Source: JAKPCT01 sp029553165 (GTDB taxonomy: Bacteria > Bacillota > UBA4882 > UBA8346). Taken from it: DNA of 64,000 nt. A program made the position numbers and the translations under genes. Each line of letters starts with the position of its first letter. The stretch's first letter is position 1. The notes beneath the pieces were generated by a model. That model saw nothing but the letters and a program-made list of their open reading frames with translations, was not told the origin of the DNA and did not search any database. The stretch spans positions 32,962-96,961 of the forward strand of contig DAORZT010000001.1 in the NCBI GenBank assembly GCA_035359995.1, given 5' to 3'. Positions 58,916-64,000 of the stretch are shown here, piece after piece.

Positions 58916-61900
58916 GTGAGTACAGGGGTAAGAAGAGTATTTGTCGAGAAACGTCCGGGATTTGATGTTGAAGCCCAAAGTTTATTGCAAGATCTCAAAT
59001 GCAATTTGGGAATTGAGGGTTTAACCAAGATCCGGATTATTAATCGTTATGATATTGAAGGGATCACCGATGCAGAGTATCAACAGGCTCGGGAGACGAT
59101 CTTTGCTGAACCGCCGGTTGATCTTGTCTTTGATGAACAACTTGTTCTCGAGGCTGATTGGTTACTGGCAATGGAGTATCTGCCTGGGCAGTACGATCAA
59201 CGGGCTGATTCGGCAGCACAGTGTATTCAGATCTTATCGCAACGGGAACGTCCCGAGATCAAAGTTGCCAAGTTGATTGCCTTATTTGGCAGCATTTCAG
59301 CCGAAGAATATCAAAAGATTAAAGAATACTGTCTTAACCCGTTGGAATCACAGGAAGCTTCATTAAATAAACCTGATACTTTACAGAGTAGAGTCGATCT
59401 CCCTGAAGATGTTCCTTCGATTACCGGGTTTATTAACCTCTCTTCTGAAGGATTAGAACAACTGAGGGAAGAGATGCGACTGGCAATGTCCCATGAAGAT
59501 TTACTTTTCTGCCAAGAGTATTTCAAAGATGTTGAGCACCGTGATCCAACCGTCACCGAGATCAGGGTTCTCGATACTTACTGGTCAGATCATTGCCGTC
59601 ATACAACGTTTTTGACGAAGATCGTTTCGGTAAAAATCAACGATGGTCCTTATGTGGAAGCGATCAATGAAGCCTATCAGGAATATTTGCGCTCGCGTGC
59701 TTATCTCTATGGCGAGGAATCACGTGATGTTACTTTAATGAATTTAGCAACGATCGCCATGAAAGAATTCCGGAAACGCGGTCTTTTGGATGATTTGGAA
59801 GAGTCGGATGAGATTAATGCTTGCAGTATTACGGTTAATATTGAAGTTGATGGCAAGCCTGAAGAATGGCTGGTAATGTTTAAGAATGAGACCCATAACC
59901 ATCCAACTGAAATTGAACCGTTTGGCGGAGCGGCTACTTGTTTAGGCGGGGCAATTCGAGATCCGCTCTCGGGACGCTCTTATGTCTATCATGCAATGCG
60001 GGTTACCGGTAGTGGCGATCCGCGTACTAAGGTTAAAGATACCATTCCGGGTAAGTTGCCGCAACGGAAGATTACAACCGGCGCTGCTGCCGGATTTAGT
60101 TCCTATGGTAATCAGATTGGACTGGCAACGGGACAAGTTGCCGAGGTCTATGATCAAGATTATGTGGCGAAACGACTGGAGATTGGCGCGGTAATTGGAG
60201 CGGCGCCAAGTGCCAATGTTGTCCGTGAAAGACCAAAACCCGGTGATGTTATTATTCTCCTGGGAGGGCGGACCGGACGTGACGGTTGTGGTGGCGCTAC
60301 CGGGTCTTCGAAGGAGCATAATGAAGAGTCGTTACAAACTTGTGGTGCTGAGGTCCAAAAGGGTAATCCGCCAACTGAACGGAAGATTCAACGGTTATTC
60401 CGCAATCCGGTTGTCAGCCGGATGATCAAAAAATGTAACGATTTTGGTGCCGGTGGTGTTTCGGTAGCAATCGGTGAACTGGCAGACGGACTGGAGATCA
60501 ATCTTGATCGGGTGCCAAAGAAATATGAAGGGTTAGACGGGACGGAGTTGGCAATCTCTGAATCCCAGGAACGGATGGCAGTATTGGTTGACCCTAAGGA
60601 TGTAGCTGCTTTCTGTGCAGCGGCGCTTGAGGAAAATCTGGAGACCACTGAGGTAGCAGTGGTTACGGCTGATAATCGTCTGAAGATGATCTGGCGCGGG
60701 AAGGCCATTGTTGATATTAGCCGCGATTTCTTAAATACCAATGGCGCGCAGCAAACAACCGAAGTTGTTGTAACCGCTCCTGAGCAAGCAGATAATTTCT
60801 TTGTTCGTTCGGCAGCACGGTATGCAGCTTATGGCAGTTTAAAGGAAGCTTGGTTGGCCAATTTGGCTGACTTAAACAGCTGCAGCCAAAAGGGATTGGT
60901 GGAACGGTTTGACAGCACCATCGGAGCCGGGACTGTATTGATGCCGTTTGGTGGTCAATATCAACTAACACCGACTGAGAGTATGGCAGCCAAACTGCCG
61001 GTACTTGAAGGAGATACTACTGCCGGTACGTTAATGTCGTTTGGATTTAATCCCGAACTGTCAAAGTGGAGCCCATTTCACGGCGCTCTTTATGCGGTGA
61101 TTGAATCAGTAGCTAAAATTGTAGCGACCGGAGGAAACTACCGCCGGATCCGGTTAACATTACAAGAATATTTCGAACGGCTGGGTAAAAACCCCACTGC
61201 CTGGGGAAAACCATTTGCAGCATTGTTAGGTGCTTATTTGGCACAGCATAAATTAGGGATCCCGGCAATTGGCGGAAAGGATAGCATGTCCGGGACTTTC
61301 AAAGATATGAATGTACCTCCGACACTGGTCTCTTTTGCCTTGGATGTTGCTGATATGTCCAAAGCTATCTCTCCGGAGTTTAAAGCGGTTGGCAGTCAGG
61401 TGGTCTACATTCCCTTGCCGCGTAACGCTAACGAGATACCTGATTTTGAAGTGTTAGATCGTAATTACAATAAGATTTATGAATTGATTCAGAAGAGTCA
61501 GGTTCTGGCAGCACATTCAATCAGGAATGGTGGCATTGCCGAGGCGATCTCAAAGATGGCCTTTGGAAACCTAATCGGTTTTAAATTTAATGCCACAATC
61601 TCTCAAGCTGATCTGTTCCGTGCTGATTATGGTTCGATCATTTTGGAACTGGCAGCTGGTGTTGATCTAAACGCAGTCTTAGCCGGAATTCAGTATCAGT
61701 TGTTGGGAACTACTCAGTCAACCAGGGTGATCGCAGTTAATGGCATTGAGATTGATTTAAATGAAGCATTAACCGTTTGGCAAAGTCCGCTGGAAAAAGT
61801 ATTTCCAACCCAGACAGCGGTAATAACGGAGCAAATCCCGGCTGTTTCCTATAATTTGCGCAGCAGTGCTAAGCCGCGAGTGAACTATGCGAAACCACGG

Positions 61901-62689
61901 GTGTTTATCCCGGTCTTCCCGGGGACTAACTGTGAATATGATACGCAACGGGTGTTTGAAAAAGCGGGAGCCGTAGTTGATACTTTTGTTTTCAAAAACT
62001 TAACTGCCGCTGATATTGACCAGAGTATTACGATGTTAGAAACAAAGATCAATCAAGCTCAGATTGTAATGTTGCCCGGAGGTTTCAGCGCCGGTGATGA
62101 ACCCGATGGTTCCGGTAAGTTTATTGCAACCGCATTTCGCAATCCCCGGGTCAAGGAAGCAGTAACGCGGTTGTTACAGGGACGTGATGGTCTAATGCTC
62201 GGTATTTGTAATGGGTTCCAAGCGCTGATCAAATTAGGATTAGTGCCGTATGGCGAGATCGTTGACTTGAAACCGGATGCGCCAACCTTAACTTACAATA
62301 CAATTGGCCGCCACGTGTCCTGCCTGGTCAAGACCAAAGTCGTATCAACACTCTCACCGTGGTTACGCAAGGTGGAGTTGGGCGAGGTGCATACCGTAGC
62401 TGTTTCACATGGTGAAGGCAGATTCGTTGCTGATGCAGCGCACTTGGAAAGCTTAATCCGAAACGGTCAGATTGCCACTCAATATGTAGATGATGACGGT
62501 AATCCCAGTTATGACATCCGTTTCAATCCGAATGGTTCAGTAGCAGCAATCGAAGGGATCACCAGTCCCGATGGCAGGGTTTTTGGTAAGATGGGACACT
62601 CGGAACGAATTGGAACTAACCTTTACCGCAATGTACCAGGCGCGAAGGACCAGAAGATCTTTGAGTCAGGCGTAGAGTATTTTAAATAA
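58916..62689 (+). CDS. purL: Phosphoribosylformylglycinamidine synthase, single-chain
   Basis: 1257 residues, the large fused form found in Proteobacteria and many Clostridia, rather than the PurS/PurL/PurQ set of Bacillus. Converts FGAR to FGAM in purine synthesis using glutamine and ATP. Synthase motifs: TYWSDHCRHTTF, NETHNHPTEIEPFGGAATC, GATGSSKEHNEESLQ and GGKDSMSGTF. The C-terminal glutaminase domain has FPGTNCEYDTQR, GGFSAGDEPDGSGK, LGICNGFQAL (Cys nucleophile) and SHGEGRF. GTG 58916 is chosen, 8 bases after AAGGAG; the frame is open further upstream across the promoter but has no supported start. No other pur gene is adjacent. Confidence 0.95.
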   Translation: MSTGVRRVFVEKRPGFDVEAQSLLQDLKCNLGIEGLTKIRIINRYDIEGITDAEYQQARETIFAEPPVDLVFDEQLVLEADWLLAMEYLPGQYDQRADSAAQCIQILSQRERPEIKVAKLIALFGSISAEEYQKIKEYCLNPLESQEASLNKPDTLQSRVDLPEDVPSITGFINLSSEGLEQLREEMRLAMSHEDLLFCQEYFKDVEHRDPTVTEIRVLDTYWSDHCRHTTFLTKIVSVKINDGPYVEAINEAYQEYLRSRAYLYGEESRDVTLMNLATIAMKEFRKRGLLDDLEESDEINACSITVNIEVDGKPEEWLVMFKNETHNHPTEIEPFGGAATCLGGAIRDPLSGRSYVYHAMRVTGSGDPRTKVKDTIPGKLPQRKITTGAAAGFSSYGNQIGLATGQVAEVYDQDYVAKRLEIGAVIGAAPSANVVRERPKPGDVIILLGGRTGRDGCGGATGSSKEHNEESLQTCGAEVQKGNPPTERKIQRLFRNPVVSRMIKKCNDFGAGGVSVAIGELADGLEINLDRVPKKYEGLDGTELAISESQERMAVLVDPKDVAAFCAAALEENLETTEVAVVTADNRLKMIWRGKAIVDISRDFLNTNGAQQTTEVVVTAPEQADNFFVRSAARYAAYGSLKEAWLANLADLNSCSQKGLVERFDSTIGAGTVLMPFGGQYQLTPTESMAAKLPVLEGDTTAGTLMSFGFNPELSKWSPFHGALYAVIESVAKIVATGGNYRRIRLTLQEYFERLGKNPTAWGKPFAALLGAYLAQHKLGIPAIGGKDSMSGTFKDMNVPPTLVSFALDVADMSKAISPEFKAVGSQVVYIPLPRNANEIPDFEVLDRNYNKIYELIQKSQVLAAHSIRNGGIAEAISKMAFGNLIGFKFNATISQADLFRADYGSIILELAAGVDLNAVLAGIQYQLLGTTQSTRVIAVNGIEIDLNEALTVWQSPLEKVFPTQTAVITEQIPAVSYNLRSSAKPRVNYAKPRVFIPVFPGTNCEYDTQRVFEKAGAVVDTFVFKNLTAADIDQSITMLETKINQAQIVMLPGGFSAGDEPDGSGKFIATAFRNPRVKEAVTRLLQGRDGLMLGICNGFQALIKLGLVPYGEIVDLKPDAPTLTYNTIGRHVSCLVKTKVVSTLSPWLRKVELGEVHTVAVSHGEGRFVADAAHLESLIRNGQIATQYVDDDGNPSYDIRFNPNGSVAAIEGITSPDGRVFGKMGHSERIGTNLYRNVPGAKDQKIFESGVEYFK

Positions 62690-62699
62690 TTAAGTAACA

Positions 62700-62737
62700 G
62701 GACACTTGTTTTGATTAAGCAAGTGTTCTTTTTTTAT
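62700..62737 (+). terminator. Terminator after purL
   Basis: GGACACTTG/CAAGTGTTC stem (62700-62708, 62720-62728) with one wobble pair and a run of T. Confidence 0.85.
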
Positions 62738-62796
62738 TGACCATTATTGTAAAAATTATGTATAATTAAAAGGAAACATTTGGGTGGATTGAGGTT

Positions 62797-63288
62797 ATGA
62801 AGGAATATACTTTTTCAGAAGAATTTATCACTGCTTTTGAAAAAAAGATGCGGAAGAACATGCTAATGTATCCAGCAATTATTTTCCTGATTTTAATACT
62901 GGTTATTAGTATTATTATGATATTAAATAATGACAGTTTAGATTGGATTTATTTATTGGTTTTAATACCAGCGGAAATCCTTTTCTTTGGATTAATAATT
63001 GCTTTAGTCTATTTTATATACATAAAGGTAATTAAATTTGATAAGATTCATTCACCACAGTATCGAAAGTATAAGGTTAGTTTATACGATGACCATTTAG
63101 AGACAACTTCATTTTCAATTTTACCTGGTTATACTTTGAATCTCAACGATATTAAGGATATTAAAGATACAAGACAATACCTGGTCATAACTTCTAAAAA
63201 TTCCCGAAAGAAATACTTTATTTTAAAAGGGATGGAGAATTTTGAAGAATTATATCAGATATTGAAACAATATCAGGAGAGAAATTAA
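62797..63288 (+). CDS. YcxB-like membrane protein
   Basis: 163 residues. Two transmembrane helices (about 23-43 and 50-75) followed by a cytoplasmic or extracytoplasmic beta-rich domain, KYKVSLYDDHLETTSFSILPGYTLNLNDIKDIKDTRQYLVITS, and a C-terminal helix. This layout matches the YcxB-like family, whose function is unknown. Forms a pair with the RDD protein 20 bases downstream. Confidence 0.65.
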   Translation: MKEYTFSEEFITAFEKKMRKNMLMYPAIIFLILILVISIIMILNNDSLDWIYLLVLIPAEILFFGLIIALVYFIYIKVIKFDKIHSPQYRKYKVSLYDDHLETTSFSILPGYTLNLNDIKDIKDTRQYLVITSKNSRKKYFILKGMENFEELYQILKQYQERN

Positions 63289-63308
63289 TCACGTATTAAG
63301 GGGTCAAG

Positions 63309-63785
63309 ATGAAAGAAACTATAGTTGGTGCAAGAATGTGTGCCCGGTTGATCGATGGATTTATGTTTAACTGTTTAAGGGCATTAGGAATAGTAGGTAA
63401 TATGTTTTATAATAGCTTTTATTGGTTTATTTGGATTGATATAGTTTCAGTATTATATTTAATATATAGCATCTATTTTCATTATAAAGACGGGCAGACA
63501 ATCGGTAAAAAGTGTATGGGTATCGTTGTTAAAGGGACAGATTCGGAAAAATTACGATTATGGCAAGTGATCTGTCGTGAAACAATTATTTGGATGATTA
63601 TTTATTTTGTCCAAATTGTAAAAATATTAAATTATTTGCAATTTAATATGGCTCCAGTGCTGTTAAATAATATTCAGGTAATAACTCTTTTCTTAATAAT
63701 GATGACATTAATAACGATGCTGCTTAACCAACAAAAACGCGCTTTTTATGATTTACTTGCCAAGACAGTTGTGGTCTTAAAGTAA
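63309..63785 (+). CDS. RDD-family membrane protein
   Basis: 158 residues, about four transmembrane segments. Family marks: ARLIDGFMFN near the N-terminus (the R..D pair) and DGQTIGKKCMGIVVKG followed by LRLWQVICRETIIWM, the conserved GQTIGK..GI motif of RDD proteins. The function of most RDD proteins is unknown; some are Na+/H+ antiporters. GGGGTC-type ribosome binding site. Likely cotranscribed with the YcxB-like gene. A hairpin follows at 63901. Confidence 0.75.
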   Translation: MKETIVGARMCARLIDGFMFNCLRALGIVGNMFYNSFYWFIWIDIVSVLYLIYSIYFHYKDGQTIGKKCMGIVVKGTDSEKLRLWQVICRETIIWMIIYFVQIVKILNYLQFNMAPVLLNNIQVITLFLIMMTLITMLLNQQKRAFYDLLAKTVVVLK

Positions 63786-63900
63786 ATGACTAACTGTTAA
63801 TCGGACTATTGATTCTGGTGAAAGACTATTCGAGTTTAATTAACAAACTTAATTAATAGAAACAAACTTTAAACGGGACAAAGCTTCTTTTCTGCATTAT

Positions 63901-63957
63901 AATCCATCTCTAGACTAGTTGAGATTTGATTCTAGTTTAAGATGGATTTTATTTTCG
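63901..63957 (+). terminator. Terminator after the RDD gene
   Basis: AATCCATCT (63901-63909) pairs with AGATGGATT (63940-63948), with a second inner pairing CTAG/CTAG around the loop, followed by a T-rich tract. Apart from this hairpin, 63786-64000 shows no gene. Confidence 0.65.
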
Positions 63958-64000
63958 ATGAATTAATAAACATAAAATATATTCATATTGATACATTAAG

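Noticed and set aside
1..64000. CRISPR array, prophage or insertion sequence
   Set aside because: No regularly spaced repeats, no transposase or integrase, and no phage structural genes were seen on either strand.

Overview
The window looks like chromosome of a spore-forming, anaerobic, low-to-moderate GC member of the Bacillota (Clostridia or a Hydrogenispora/Limnochordia-like lineage; this is inference from gene content, not a phylogeny). The reasons are sporulation genes (spoIVA, yunB, a pdaB-like deacetylase), a complete Rnf ferredoxin:NAD+ oxidoreductase, a four-subunit 2-oxoacid:ferredoxin oxidoreductase, strong AGGAGG ribosome binding sites, many TTG starts, and a single-chain FGAM synthase.

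Layout. 0-3 kb: tail of murA, then deoB-pdp (nucleoside catabolism). 3-8.3 kb: rnfCDGEAB, followed by a DedA membrane protein and a tRNA-Pro(CGG) on the minus strand. 9.2-11.2 kb: a metallo-beta-lactamase/beta-CASP RNase and a SpeD-fold protein that lacks the catalytic His and Cys. 11.3-19.4 kb: an accessory block of small acidic orphans, a long ankyrin protein, a three-gene unit ending in an ATP-dependent nucleic acid ligase (its first gene carries a frameshift in an A6 run), an Imm1-like immunity protein, an endonuclease V-like protein and an FGE-like protein. 19.4-26.4 kb: trmL, folC, a P-loop protein, the korDABC operon, panE and a lipoprotein. 26.8-31.6 kb: a compact fatty-acid/polyketide-like operon (fabG, two ketosynthases, a CrtI-like FAD oxidoreductase, ACP), bracketed by a 30-bp near-identical direct repeat. 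31.8-43.5 kb: a methyltransferase, then housekeeping and sporulation genes: spoIVA-hup, pdaB-like, lepB, ABC-F, lon, mutS2. 43.5-54 kb: GH13 amylase, class A PBP, yunB, M20 peptidase, WG-repeat protein, pfkA, aspartate aminotransferase. 54-64 kb: secreted orphan proteins, stand-alone trpB, a probable structured RNA, a LysR regulator divergent from purL, and two small membrane proteins.

Functional links. Rnf couples reduced ferredoxin to NAD+ and an ion gradient, and KorDABC produces reduced ferredoxin from 2-oxoacids, so these two units are plausibly linked in energy metabolism. SpoIVA, YunB and the PdaB-like enzyme belong to spore coat and cortex formation. The least explained parts are the ligase operon with its EndoV-like neighbour, the ketosynthase/desaturase cassette, the degenerate SpeD protein, the second flavinylation-like motif at the RnfG C-terminus, and the structured intergenic RNA after trpB.
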